Positions 9,330 through 18,831 of a DNA stretch of 64,000 nucleotides are shown here, in pieces. The DNA is from JBFGFX01 sp965232455. Lineage in GTDB: Bacteria > Pseudomonadota > Gammaproteobacteria > Steroidobacterales > Woeseiaceae. The notes below the pieces were generated by a model, which did not search any database, had not been told where the DNA came from, and saw nothing but the letters and a program-made list of their open reading frames with translations. Every line of letters starts with the position of its first letter. Positions within the stretch are counted from its first letter, which is position 1. Location of the stretch: contig OZ246981.1 of the NCBI GenBank assembly GCA_965232455.1, positions 2,480,001 through 2,544,000 of the forward strand. The letters are read 5' to 3'. A program made the position numbers and the translations under genes.

Positions 9330-10529
9330 CTAGCTGTCCCCGGCAGGGTCTTCGTCCGCTTCCTGCTCGGGGCGTTCCGGCTGCTCCACATCGAACGCCG
9401 CCAGGTCGCCGGACTCGTTTTGCACGTAAAGCCGCCCGGCGACGACCACGGGCGGCGCCGATATCATGCCTTTGCCGACGCGGACGCGCGCAACCGGGGT
9501 CCCGTCTTCGGTATCGAAGAGGTGGACGTAGCCCTCGAAATCGCCGACCGCCACGCTGGTATTGAACGGCACCGGTGTCGTCGGCTGGCGTCGAAGCAAC
9601 GATACCTGACGCCACCGGTCCTCGCCGTTGCGCCTGGCCATCGCGACGAGTTCCCCCTCGCCGGTCACCGTATACACTTTGTCCCAGTCCGCGCCGATCC
9701 CCGCATAGGTCGAGACCTCCCTAGCCCAGAGGACCTGGCCGGATTCGGCCGCCAGCGCCGCGATACGTCCCTGATAGCCGGCCGCGTACACGTCCTGGCC
9801 AACCGCCGCTATCGCGCCATCGACGTCGGCCAGGCGTTCGAGATCCGAACGACCCGACGGAGGCGACAACACGGACTCCCATTCGATCGTCCCGTCCTCG
9901 AGGTTGGCCGCGATCAGGCGCCCGTTGTCGAATCCCGACACGACCGAGGTGCCGACGATCGCGGGCGTCGACGCGCCCCGCAGGGTCAGCGCCGGCAGTG
10001 ACTGTTCAATGGTCCAGCGCACGGCGCCGTCGAACGTAGACAGTCCACGGAGGATACCGTCGTTGGTCGTGACGACGATGATGTCGTTTTTTATCAGCGG
10101 TACCGTCACCGATTCGCCGTCGATGTTGGTGCGCCACAGCTCGACGCCGTCGTTCGCGCGCAGACAGATTACGTCGCCCTTGCGGCCGGCAACCACGAGC
10201 AGGTCCTGACCGACGCCGGGACCGGCGGTCAGCTCCACACCGACCTCCGTACGCCAGTTGCGGCGTCCCGTTTCCGGGTCGAGCGAGACGACGTCACCGT
10301 CGTAACTGGCCGCGTAAATCCGCGCCCCGTCGCCGGCCGGGGCCAGCGACAAACGCAGGAACTCCGTCCCTTTCCCAACCTTGCTCGACCAGAGCCTGCG
10401 AATCGGCAGCGTCTGCTCGAAGTCCAGCAATTCGGTCGGCTCCAGCTCGAGGTCCTCGTCGTCGCCGCCAAACAGGCCGCAGCCCGACACGGCAAGCGCT
10501 GCCGTCAGCAACGTGACGGCACGTTTCAC
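9330..10529 (-). CDS. bamB: Outer membrane assembly lipoprotein BamB
   Basis: 399 residues. The N-terminal lipoprotein signal MKRAVTLLTAALAVSGC places the lipidated Cys at residue 17. The rest is an eight-bladed PQQ-type beta-propeller with repeated V.G..L.ALD/A..G...W units. BamB is a periplasm-facing subunit of the BAM complex that folds outer membrane proteins. Translation starts at a GTG overlapping the stop of the upstream yfgM-like gene (GTGA). A short acidic tail (PEQEADEDPAGDS) ends the protein. Confidence 0.95.
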   Translation of the reverse strand: MKRAVTLLTAALAVSGCGLFGGDDEDLELEPTELLDFEQTLPIRRLWSSKVGKGTEFLRLSLAPAGDGARIYAASYDGDVVSLDPETGRRNWRTEVGVELTAGPGVGQDLLVVAGRKGDVICLRANDGVELWRTNIDGESVTVPLIKNDIIVVTTNDGILRGLSTFDGAVRWTIEQSLPALTLRGASTPAIVGTSVVSGFDNGRLIAANLEDGTIEWESVLSPPSGRSDLERLADVDGAIAAVGQDVYAAGYQGRIAALAAESGQVLWAREVSTYAGIGADWDKVYTVTGEGELVAMARRNGEDRWRQVSLLRRQPTTPVPFNTSVAVGDFEGYVHLFDTEDGTPVARVRVGKGMISAPPVVVAGRLYVQNESGDLAAFDVEQPERPEQEADEDPAGDS

Positions 10530-11293
10530 TCGACGGTCTCCTCTTCGTCAGGAGTCGCGGGGTCGGGCTCCGCGTCGGATTCCGGTTCGGCCGATTCCGC
10601 CGCCGCGTCGTCCTCCGCTTGTGCGGCTTCGTCCGCGGGCGGGCTTTCGCCCTCCGGCACCACGTCCGGCAGATCGCTGATTTTCATCTGCAGCAAGGCG
10701 GTGTCGACCAATTGCGCTGCCAGCGGGTCGGTCAGTGCCGCCATGTACGCTTCCTCGGCTGCCTCGTAGGCGCCGAGTTCGGCGTGAGCATCGCCGATGG
10801 CTTCGTTGTAACGCGGCCCCATGCCCGTGTCGGTATGCCCCTCGAGCAGTTCGAGCACCGCCTCCGGCTTGTCCTGAAAAAGCAGGATTTTGGCCAGGCG
10901 CAGGCGGCCGACCATCTGCATTTCCGCATTCCCGTCGCCGGCCAGGAGGGCCTCGAGCTCCGCGGCCGCGTCCCGATCGCGCCCCTGATCCATGTACAGC
11001 CGCGCCATCGCCAGGCGCGACTGATCGGCGTACACCGTCCCGGCGTAGTCCGCGTACATGTCCGCCGCCAGGGCTTCGGCCGGGTCGAGGCGATTCTCGG
11101 CAATTTCCTCGGCCAGCGCCTCAAACAGGTTCGACGCCCCCACCTGCATGTCGAGCTGGCTCGAGCGCCAATGATTGAGACCGAAGATGCCGCCGATACC
11201 GATAATGGCCCCAACGATGATGTAAGCACCGTTGTCCGACCACCACGACCGCATCCTGTCGATCTGTTCTTTTTCTGAGAGTAACTCGTCCAC
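10526..11293 (-). CDS. yfgM: YfgM-type ancillary SecYEG translocon subunit (TPR, membrane-anchored)
   Basis: 255 residues with a GTG start and AGGA five bases upstream. A single N-terminal transmembrane helix (about 23-41, AYIIVGAIIGIGGIFGLN) is followed by a tetratricopeptide-like periplasmic domain (about 50-205). The last ~45 residues are an acidic Ala/Pro/Glu tail (PEGESPPADEAAQAEDD...). YfgM associates with the Sec translocon and periplasmic chaperones. Position between hisS and bamB and the GTGA overlap with bamB fit the family. The acidic tail is longer than in E. coli. Confidence 0.88.
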   Translation of the reverse strand: MDELLSEKEQIDRMRSWWSDNGAYIIVGAIIGIGGIFGLNHWRSSQLDMQVGASNLFEALAEEIAENRLDPAEALAADMYADYAGTVYADQSRLAMARLYMDQGRDRDAAAELEALLAGDGNAEMQMVGRLRLAKILLFQDKPEAVLELLEGHTDTGMGPRYNEAIGDAHAELGAYEAAEEAYMAALTDPLAAQLVDTALLQMKISDLPDVVPEGESPPADEAAQAEDDAAAESAEPESDAEPDPATPDEEETVE

Positions 11294-11331
11294 TGGTCCT
11301 GCCTTTATGTATTGCGGACCCGCCGCCGTCG

Positions 11332-12606
<1,275 letters not shown>

Positions 12607-12610
12607 TGCA

Positions 12611-13513
12611 TCACTGACTGTTGATGGTGAATCTGGCTGTCTGACCGCGGCGCATCGAGTCCAGAATCGGAAAATCCCTGCCATCCACGGTGACCGTGAC
12701 GTTATCACCGTTACCGAACAACACGCGCAGCGGCGGGTCGCCGCTCACGGAGACGCTGCGTCCGGCAACACCCAGATCGAAGAACAGTCGCGAACCCGTC
12801 GCGTCGGTCACCTCGGTCCAACAGTCGCCGGAAAAGCGCATTGCCAGCGTGACCTGTGAGCTGTCCGCCACTTCATCGCTCGGCGCACCCGGCGCAGCCA
12901 CAAAGGGATCGGCGCCGGCATCCGGCGCCGCAGCGGCCGATTCCGAGGGATCCGGGGTGTCGGCGTCGACGGCCGCGCTCGACGATTCGTCTGCCGTCGG
13001 TTGCAGCGACGACTCGGGCTCGTCGGCCGCTGACGGATCGACGTCCTCGGCCGGCTGCGCAAGCTGCGTCTCCCGCGCGGTGTCGGCCCCCAAGGTCGGG
13101 CGGTCACCGATCCGGCCCAGCCACCAGTAAACCGCGACCGCTATCGACAGCGCGACGATGACCACGAGAACCCAGCGGCCCAGTTTCGGGTCGCGTGCGT
13201 GCTTGCGCGGCGCGCCAACCACGGGCGGCGCGCCAACGGCGCGATTCATCGAATAATAGTCCGTCAACACGTCTTCAATCGGCACGCCGACCAGTTCCGC
13301 GTATTTGCGCAAATGGCCCTTGGCGAAGACGGGCGCGCCCAGGGTCTCGAATTTATTTTCTTCGAGCGCTCGCACCTTGGGCTCGTCCAGGTGCAATTCC
13401 TTGGCGATATCCAATACGGAAATATCGCGTTCGCGGCGGGCCGCGGCGAGCCGCTCGCCGGCCAGCGGCCCCTGCGGTTCGTCGCGTTCGGTGGATGACG
13501 TTTCGTCGGTCAT
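12611..13513 (-). CDS. rodZ: RodZ-like cytoskeletal membrane protein
   Basis: 300 residues. N-terminal helix-turn-helix domain (about 20-90; LAAARRERDISVLDIAKELH), basic juxtamembrane stretch, one transmembrane helix (about 112-133; RWVLVVIVALSIAVAVYWWLG), an Ala/Asp/Ser-rich periplasmic linker (about 140-215) and a C-terminal DUF4115-type beta domain (CWTEVTDATG...RVLFGNGDNVTVTVDG). RodZ links MreB filaments to the elongasome and sets rod shape. Its start overlaps the pilW stop (ATGA). Confidence 0.92.
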   Translation of the reverse strand: MTDETSSTERDEPQGPLAGERLAAARRERDISVLDIAKELHLDEPKVRALEENKFETLGAPVFAKGHLRKYAELVGVPIEDVLTDYYSMNRAVGAPPVVGAPRKHARDPKLGRWVLVVIVALSIAVAVYWWLGRIGDRPTLGADTARETQLAQPAEDVDPSAADEPESSLQPTADESSSAAVDADTPDPSESAAAAPDAGADPFVAAPGAPSDEVADSSQVTLAMRFSGDCWTEVTDATGSRLFFDLGVAGRSVSVSGDPPLRVLFGNGDNVTVTVDGRDFPILDSMRRGQTARFTINSQ

Positions 13514-14286
13514 CGTCGCCCGTTGTCAGCCGACATATCGAGAAGTCGCCGCGCTTCCGCGGAATCCGGAAACTCGTCCAAGAGCTGGCGTGTGTAGTCA
13601 CGCTCGGCATTCGCATTGCCCAATTCCCGCTCGATTTGTATGGCCAGCAGTAGGATCGGCGCCGAAGCCGGTTGCACGGACATGAAACGCTCGAGAAACG
13701 CCCGCGCGGGTAAAAAGTCGCCCGCGTTGCGCTTCAGCAAGGCAAGCTGCAGCAGCGCTTCCGGGTGGTCGCGCTTTTCGTCCAGGGCCGCGCGAAAGTA
13801 ACGCTCGGCCGCCTCGAGATCGGGTTTCGACGCCATGCACACGCCGGCATTGGTCAACGCCACTTCCGGATCATCGTTCTCGGCAATACTGACGACCCGA
13901 TCGAACTGATTCCGCGCCTCGTCGAACTCCGCCTGCCGGCACAGGAAAACGGCGTAGGTGTTGCGGACGTCGATGTTACGCGGCTCGTAACGGACCGCCA
14001 GCTCATAGTGTTCGGCCGCCAGGCGCGGCACGTCGAGCTGCTCGTACGTCAGCCCAAGGGTCATATGCGTCTTCGCCTTGCGCGGGTCGTATTCCAGACT
14101 TCGATTCAACGCGTCCCGGGCACGCTGGTAGTTGCCGCGCAGGAAATATTGACGCCCCAAACTGTAGTTCGACTCCGCCGCTTCCGCGTCGTTGGCTTCC
14201 GGCGTCGCGGGGCCGGTGGTCGTCGATACGCAGGCGACGCTCAGAACCGCCGCCAGCATGCCTGTCAGAATCATTCTCGTTTTCAC
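13510..14286 (-). CDS. pilW: Type IV pilus biogenesis TPR lipoprotein PilW/PilF
   Basis: 258 residues. Lipoprotein signal with lipobox SVAC (lipidated Cys19 counted from the GTG start at 14286). At least five tetratricopeptide repeats span about 38-245 (NYSLGRQYFLRGNYQRARDA and successors). The family (PilF in Pseudomonas) pilots the secretin PilQ to the outer membrane. The GTG start overlaps the rlmN stop (GTGA). The rlmN-pilW-rodZ order is conserved in gammaproteobacteria. No other pilus gene is in the window. Confidence 0.92.
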   Translation of the reverse strand: MKTRMILTGMLAAVLSVACVSTTTGPATPEANDAEAAESNYSLGRQYFLRGNYQRARDALNRSLEYDPRKAKTHMTLGLTYEQLDVPRLAAEHYELAVRYEPRNIDVRNTYAVFLCRQAEFDEARNQFDRVVSIAENDDPEVALTNAGVCMASKPDLEAAERYFRAALDEKRDHPEALLQLALLKRNAGDFLPARAFLERFMSVQPASAPILLLAIQIERELGNANAERDYTRQLLDEFPDSAEARRLLDMSADNGRR

Positions 14287-15389
14287 GACGTGGCTACCCT
14301 CCGGTTTTTCTCGCTGAGCCTGACCCGCACCCGATCACGTACTTTACCAGCCAACTGTCCGCAGGCGGCGTCGATGTCGTCGCCCCGCGTCTTGCGAGTC
14401 GTGGCGATGATTCCGGCGCTGCGCAAGTGGCTTTGAAACGCGGCGATCGCGGCCGCCGACGAGCGCTCAAAGCCGCTGCCGGCAAACGGGTTGAACGGGA
14501 TCAGATTCACCTTTGCCGGCCAATCGGTAAGCAGCTCGACGAGTTGGCCGGCGTGGGACGTCGAATCGTTGATCCCTTTGAGCAAGACGTACTCGAACGT
14601 GATGAACCGCTTCGCGCGTTTATCGGCGTAACGCCAGCAGGCGTCCAGCAGCTCGGCAATCGGGTGCACGCGGTTGATGGGCACCAGTTCGTCACGAAGC
14701 TCGTCGTTCGGCGCATGCAGGGACACGGCAAGGGAAACGTTGCAATCGTCACCGAGGCGCTCTATGTTCGGCACCAGTCCTGCCGTACTGACGGTGATTC
14801 GGCGTCGCGACAAACCGTAGGCATAATCCGATATCAGCAGCTCGAGCGCGGGCACCAGTTGCCGGTAGTTTGCCAGCGGCTCCCCCATGCCCATGAACAC
14901 CACGTTGCTTACCGCCGGTTCACCGTTCCGTCGCGGCGGCAAGGCGCGAACGGCATAACTGACCTGCCCGATGATCTCGTCGCTGCTCAGGTTCCGATTG
15001 AACCCCTGCGCACCGGTGGCGCAAAATGCGCAGTCCAGCGCGCAACCGACCTGCGACGACACGCACAAGGTGCCGCGTTCGGCTTCCGGGATGAACACGG
15101 TTTCGATCGCCTGCCCGGCGCCGGACCCGAACAGCCACTTGACGGTGCCGTCGGTCGACCGGTGCTCCGAAATCAGCGGTGGCAATTCGATGCCGGCCAC
15201 TTCGCCCAGCTTGCTGCGCAGCGGTTTCGACAGATCGGTCATCGCATCGAAATCACGGGCCGCACGCTGATGAATCCACTGCATGACCTGCCGCGCCCGG
15301 AACGGCTTCTCGCCCAGGTCTGCAAAAAACGCCTCCAGGGGCTCTTGCGGCAGCCCGATCAGGTTCTGTTTGTCGTTTGCGGTAGGCAC
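14283..15389 (-). CDS. rlmN: Dual-specificity rRNA/tRNA (adenine-C2)-methyltransferase RlmN
   Basis: 368-residue radical SAM enzyme with cluster motif CALDCAFCATG, the GMGEPLANY loop, and the second catalytic Cys in DIDAACGQL near the C-terminus. It makes m2A2503 in 23S rRNA and m2A37 in some tRNAs. The likely start is GTG 15389. It is 27 bp downstream of ndk on the same strand, the standard ndk-rlmN-pilW order. Confidence 0.96.
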   Translation of the reverse strand: MPTANDKQNLIGLPQEPLEAFFADLGEKPFRARQVMQWIHQRAARDFDAMTDLSKPLRSKLGEVAGIELPPLISEHRSTDGTVKWLFGSGAGQAIETVFIPEAERGTLCVSSQVGCALDCAFCATGAQGFNRNLSSDEIIGQVSYAVRALPPRRNGEPAVSNVVFMGMGEPLANYRQLVPALELLISDYAYGLSRRRITVSTAGLVPNIERLGDDCNVSLAVSLHAPNDELRDELVPINRVHPIAELLDACWRYADKRAKRFITFEYVLLKGINDSTSHAGQLVELLTDWPAKVNLIPFNPFAGSGFERSSAAAIAAFQSHLRSAGIIATTRKTRGDDIDAACGQLAGKVRDRVRVRLSEKNRRVATS

Positions 15390-15416
15390 GGCGTTTTGCC
15401 CGGCGCTTCGGTGAGC

Positions 15417-15848
15417 CTAGCGTGTCCTCGGGCAGATGCCGTCGTCGCCAAAGAAAAAGGCAATCTCCTGGGCGGCGGTATCCGGCCCGTCCGATCCGTG
15501 CACCACGTTCTCCTCGATACTGGCGGCATAGTCCGCGCGGATCGTGCCGGCATCGGCATCCGCGGGGTTGGTTGCGCCCATCAAGCCGCGATTCGCGTCA
15601 ACCGCGCCTTCACCGCTCAGTACCTGCACCATCACGGGTCCGGACGTCATGTAACTGACCAGATCGTTGAAGAACGGACGCTCCTTGTGCACGGCGTAAA
15701 AGCCTTCCGCCTGCTCTTTTGTCAAATGCAGCATGCGCGCCGCAACGATCTCGAGACCGGCCTTCTCGAAGCGCCGGAAGATTTCTCCAATCAGATTTTT
15801 TTGCACGCCATCGGGCTTGATGATGGAGAGCGTCTGCTCAACGGACAT
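15417..15848 (-). CDS. ndk: Nucleoside diphosphate kinase
   Basis: 143 residues, typical length. Contains the phosphohistidine motif NVVHGSDGPD and the N-terminal EQTLSIIKPDGVQKNLIG. It balances NTP and dNTP pools by phosphate transfer through the active-site His. The 5' region (15849-16037) separates it from iscA and probably holds its promoter, although no clear -35/-10 pair was found there. Confidence 0.97.
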   Translation of the reverse strand: MSVEQTLSIIKPDGVQKNLIGEIFRRFEKAGLEIVAARMLHLTKEQAEGFYAVHKERPFFNDLVSYMTSGPVMVQVLSGEGAVDANRGLMGATNPADADAGTIRADYAASIEENVVHGSDGPDTAAQEIAFFFGDDGICPRTR

Positions 15849-16037
15849 TCGCGTTTTCCTTAAAGATGACTTCTTGTCAAAAGATTAATGCTTATCGAAA
15901 AATGAGTATTCTGAAAACAGCCGGGCATGAACATGCCAGCCATGCGTAAACCCGCGATTTTACTTGGAGAAATAGCGCACGGCAACGAGCCGGGCCCTTT
16001 CAATTCGGGGCAGGACCTGCTACGTGGGCAGACTCGG

Positions 16038-16361
16038 TCAGACGTTGAAGCTCTCGCCACAACCGCACTCCCCGCTCACATTGGGGTTACGGAAGCGGAA
16101 GGCCTCGTTCAAACCTTCCTTCACGAAATCGACCTCGGTGCCGTCAATCAATTCCAGACTCTTCCGGTCGACGACCACCTGAATCCCCCGATCCTCGAAA
16201 ACCACATCGTCGTCGTCAACGGAATCGGCGTAATTCACGACGTAGGCGAAACCGTTGCAGCCGGTCTTTTTGACGCCGACGCGCAAACCGAGGCCGTTCC
16301 CGCGTGCACTGAGATACGTTCTAACGCGATCTGCCGCCGGTGGTGTCAGTGAAATAGCCAT
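16038..16361 (-). CDS. iscA: Iron-sulfur cluster assembly protein IscA (HesB family)
   Basis: 107 residues from ATG 16361 (MAISLTPPAADRVRTYL). The three conserved cysteines are present: one in KKTGCNGFAY and two in GECGCGESF, so it should bind Fe or a cluster. It is an A-type carrier delivering Fe-S clusters to apoproteins. It follows the iscU-like gene by 7 bp. The open frame upstream of this ATG overlaps that gene and is not used. Confidence 0.95.
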   Translation of the reverse strand: MAISLTPPAADRVRTYLSARGNGLGLRVGVKKTGCNGFAYVVNYADSVDDDDVVFEDRGIQVVVDRKSLELIDGTEVDFVKEGLNEAFRFRNPNVSGECGCGESFNV

Positions 16362-16368
16362 GAGTCCT

Positions 16369-16788
16369 TCAGTTTCCTTTGTCGCCCGGCTGCCCGAACT
16401 GGGATTCGAGCGAGCGCAGCGCATCTTCGAGTAACAGTATTCGCCCGGTTTTCTCGATGGGCACGTCAAGCGTTTCCATCAGCTCGGCCGCGGTGAATTC
16501 TGCCAACATTTTGACCGGTTTGCCTTCAAATCGTTCGCAAACCGCCTCCGCCGCCGCAATCAGGTGCGGACAGCCGAACACGCGAAAGCGTAACACCGCC
16601 AGTGTAGCGTTGTCCGTGACGGCCGTCAGCAGAATCCGCGCGCCGTCGCCGCCTTCGCCGGCCTCGGCCGAAACGCCCGGACCGCTGCCGGCCGGCAGGT
16701 CGCCGGCGTGGACGGGACGGTCGAAATACGCGCGGACGCGTTTGCTGTAGGGCGTGCGCCGGCCGTCTGGAACGGTTGTTCCGCTCAT
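16369..16788 (-). CDS. IscU/NifU-N-like scaffold homologue lacking most cluster ligands
   Basis: 139 residues alignable by eye to IscU: SKRVRAYFDRP matches the IscU N-terminal YxxKVxxHxxxPRN region, FGCPHLIAAAEAV matches YGCGSAIASS, and the C-terminal EDA segment also matches. IscU's three Cys ligands are largely gone: Cys37 aligns with Gly46, and the LPPVKIHC motif reads PIEKTGR, replacing His105 and Cys106 by Gly115 and Arg116. Only Cys73 and Asp48 are kept; a non-family Cys84 is nearby. An insertion of about eight Gly/Ala/Glu-rich residues precedes Asp48. It overlaps iscS by 4 bp and is followed by iscA, so it is clearly part of the isc operon. It may be a regulator or partner of IscS rather than a scaffold. 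Confidence 0.8.
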   Translation of the reverse strand: MSGTTVPDGRRTPYSKRVRAYFDRPVHAGDLPAGSGPGVSAEAGEGGDGARILLTAVTDNATLAVLRFRVFGCPHLIAAAEAVCERFEGKPVKMLAEFTAAELMETLDVPIEKTGRILLLEDALRSLESQFGQPGDKGN

Positions 16789-17978
16789 CCGGCCCGCGCC
16801 AGCGTCAGGGCGCGCAGGTGGGACACCGCATGCCGGTAACGCTCGGCCGCATAATCAACCTCGGCCGTCGTCGTGTTATGTCCAAAACTGAAACGAATGG
16901 CGCTCTGCGCCTCCCGATCGCTGAGCCCCAGGGCCTTCAGCACGAACGACGCCTCGCCGCTCCTCGAATTGCAGGCCGAGCCGCTGGCGACACACAACGG
17001 CTCCAGCGCAAGCATCAGGCTCTCGCCTTCGAGGTCGGCGATGCTGACGTTGAGGATTCCCGGGAAGTGAGCCTCCTCCGAGCCGTTGCGGCGAATGCCC
17101 GGCAGGTCTTCAATCGCGGACCACAGCCGGTCATGCAGTTGGCGAAGATGCTCGAGATTCGCCGCCATGCCTTCGCGCGCGAGTTCGGCGGCGACACCCA
17201 GACCAACGATCTGGGCAAGCGGCAGGGTCCCCGGCCGCAGCCGCCGTTCCTGGGAACCACCGTGCAGCAGCGGCTGCACGCCGCATCCGGCGCGGTCGGC
17301 GACGTACAGCGCCCCGATACCCTGCGGTCCGTGCATCTTGTGCCCGCTCACCGACATCAGGTCAATCGGCAGCTGTTGCACGTCGATCGGCAGCTTGCCG
17401 GCCGACTGCGCCGCATCGGTATGGAACAAAACGTCGTGCTCGCGGCAAAGCGCCCCGATGGCGGCGATGTCCTGCACGACACCCGTCTCGTTGTTGACGT
17501 GCATGATCGAGACCAGCTGCGTGTCGTCACGCAGCGCGGCGCGCAATTCCGCAATCGGCAACACGCCGTCCGCGTTCGGGGAGAGCCGGGTGACGTCATA
17601 AGATTCTTTCTCCAGCGCATCGGCCGCACCCAGCACCGCTTTGTGCTCGGTGGTCATCGTGATGACGTGGCGACCCCGGTGCGCCCGGAAGCGGGCGCCG
17701 CCGATCACCGCCAGATTGTCCGCTTCGGTTGCACCGGAGGTAAACAGGAGGTCCCGAGGCGCCGCATTAAAAAGCGCGGCCAGCGCCGCGCGGGCATCGG
17801 CAATGGCCGCGTCCGCGCGCCGGCCGGCAACGTGGATCGACGAGGGATTGCCGAAACCCTCGCCGGCCTCCAGATACCGCGACATGGCGGCAACGACCGA
17901 AGGAGCGGGCGGCGCGGTCGCCGCGTGATCGAGGTACACCTCTCGTGGGTGCCGGCAATCCTGCATCGGCCCGCTCAT
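16785..17978 (-). CDS. iscS: Cysteine desulfurase (IscS/NifS type)
   Basis: 397 residues from ATG 17978, which overlaps the trmJ stop as ATGA; the open frame extends further upstream only as a shadow of trmJ. PLP enzyme: Lys214 in SGHKMHGPQG forms the Schiff base, His112 stacks on PLP, and the persulfide-carrying Cys336 sits in ASGSACNSRSGE. It mobilises sulfur from cysteine for Fe-S clusters and tRNA thiolation. The C-terminal tail is short and lacks a clear IscS-type IscU-binding extension. It overlaps the next gene by 4 bp. Confidence 0.93.
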   Translation of the reverse strand: MSGPMQDCRHPREVYLDHAATAPPAPSVVAAMSRYLEAGEGFGNPSSIHVAGRRADAAIADARAALAALFNAAPRDLLFTSGATEADNLAVIGGARFRAHRGRHVITMTTEHKAVLGAADALEKESYDVTRLSPNADGVLPIAELRAALRDDTQLVSIMHVNNETGVVQDIAAIGALCREHDVLFHTDAAQSAGKLPIDVQQLPIDLMSVSGHKMHGPQGIGALYVADRAGCGVQPLLHGGSQERRLRPGTLPLAQIVGLGVAAELAREGMAANLEHLRQLHDRLWSAIEDLPGIRRNGSEEAHFPGILNVSIADLEGESLMLALEPLCVASGSACNSRSGEASFVLKALGLSDREAQSAIRFSFGHNTTTAEVDYAAERYRHAVSHLRALTLARAG

Positions 17979-18715
17979 TCCGCCAAATCCGTAGACAGGT
18001 GTCGATCCATCGATGCGAGTATGCCGCGCAGAATGTTGAGCTCGTTTTTGTCGGGCATCGCACGCACGTACAGCCTGCGCAGCCGGCGCATCAGGAGACG
18101 CGGATTTTCCGGATCCAGAAACCCGCTCCGGGTCATCACCGATTCGAGGTGCGCGTAAAAATGTTCGAGCTCGGCGGCCGTCGCCGGAGGTGCCGCATCC
18201 TCGGCCTGAGCGGCGGGCGGACCCGCGGGGTCGGCGTCGAGGCTCGCGATTCTCAGTTCGTAGCTCAGCACCTGCACGGCCATAGCCAGGTTCAGCGAGC
18301 TGAACGTCGGTACTGTCGGGATGGTCAGCAGCGTGTGGCACCGATCGAGATCGTCGTTGGTCAATCCGGACTTCTCGGGACCGAATACGACGGCCGACTT
18401 GCCCTGCGCGCTCTCGGCCAGCAAACGACCGGCACATTCCCGCGGAGTCATGCTCGGCCAGCCGATCGTCCGCGAACGCGCGCTGGCGCCCGCCACGTAC
18501 GTGCAGTCGGACAGCGCAAGATCCAACGTATCGAACACGGTCGCCGCCGCAAGGACGTCTTCGGCGCCCGACGCGCGAGCCGTCGCGTCCTCGTGAGGAA
18601 AAAACTTCGGACGCACCAGGGCGAGGTCGTGCAGCCCCATGTTTTTCATCGCCCGGGCGGCTGCGCCGACGTTGCCGGGATGTGTCGTACCCACCAGAAT
18701 TATCCGCACGTCCAT
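17975..18715 (-). CDS. trmJ: tRNA (cytidine/uridine-32-2'-O)-methyltransferase TrmJ
   Basis: 246 residues, SPOUT fold. Motif 1 is THPGNVGAAARAMKN, motif 2 VFGPEKSGLTNDDL and motif 3 SLNLAMAVQVLSYE, which together form the knotted SAM site. It methylates the ribose at position 32 in several tRNAs. It sits upstream of the isc genes as in many gammaproteobacteria, but here with direct overlap to iscS and no iscR between them. It is divergent from suhB. Confidence 0.94.
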   Translation of the reverse strand: MDVRIILVGTTHPGNVGAAARAMKNMGLHDLALVRPKFFPHEDATARASGAEDVLAAATVFDTLDLALSDCTYVAGASARSRTIGWPSMTPRECAGRLLAESAQGKSAVVFGPEKSGLTNDDLDRCHTLLTIPTVPTFSSLNLAMAVQVLSYELRIASLDADPAGPPAAQAEDAAPPATAAELEHFYAHLESVMTRSGFLDPENPRLLMRRLRRLYVRAMPDKNELNILRGILASMDRHLSTDLAE

Positions 18716-18789
18716 TTCGATTGCGCCTGTCTATTCCGAATCGCTTTGGTATTCTAGCGCGGTGCGGCCCACCCCGGCCCCTGCTCTTT

Positions 18790-18802
18790 AGGGCCTGTTA
18801 AG
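18790..18802 (+). repeat. Dispersed motif AGGGCCTGTTAAG
   Basis: Exact AGGGCCTGTTAA element 29 bp upstream of the suhB start codon, in the trmJ/suhB divergent spacer. Related copies lie at 22757, 32679 and 43919. Confidence 0.5.
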
Positions 18803-18831
18803 CATTGATGGAACGTTGACGGATCCTCGAC

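Noticed and set aside
8298..10001. 567-codon plus-strand frame over der and bamB
   Set aside because: Shadow of two well-supported minus-strand genes; no motifs.
16785..18437. 550-codon version of iscS
   Set aside because: The upstream 153 codons overlap trmJ out of frame; ATG 17978 with the ATGA overlap fits the family.
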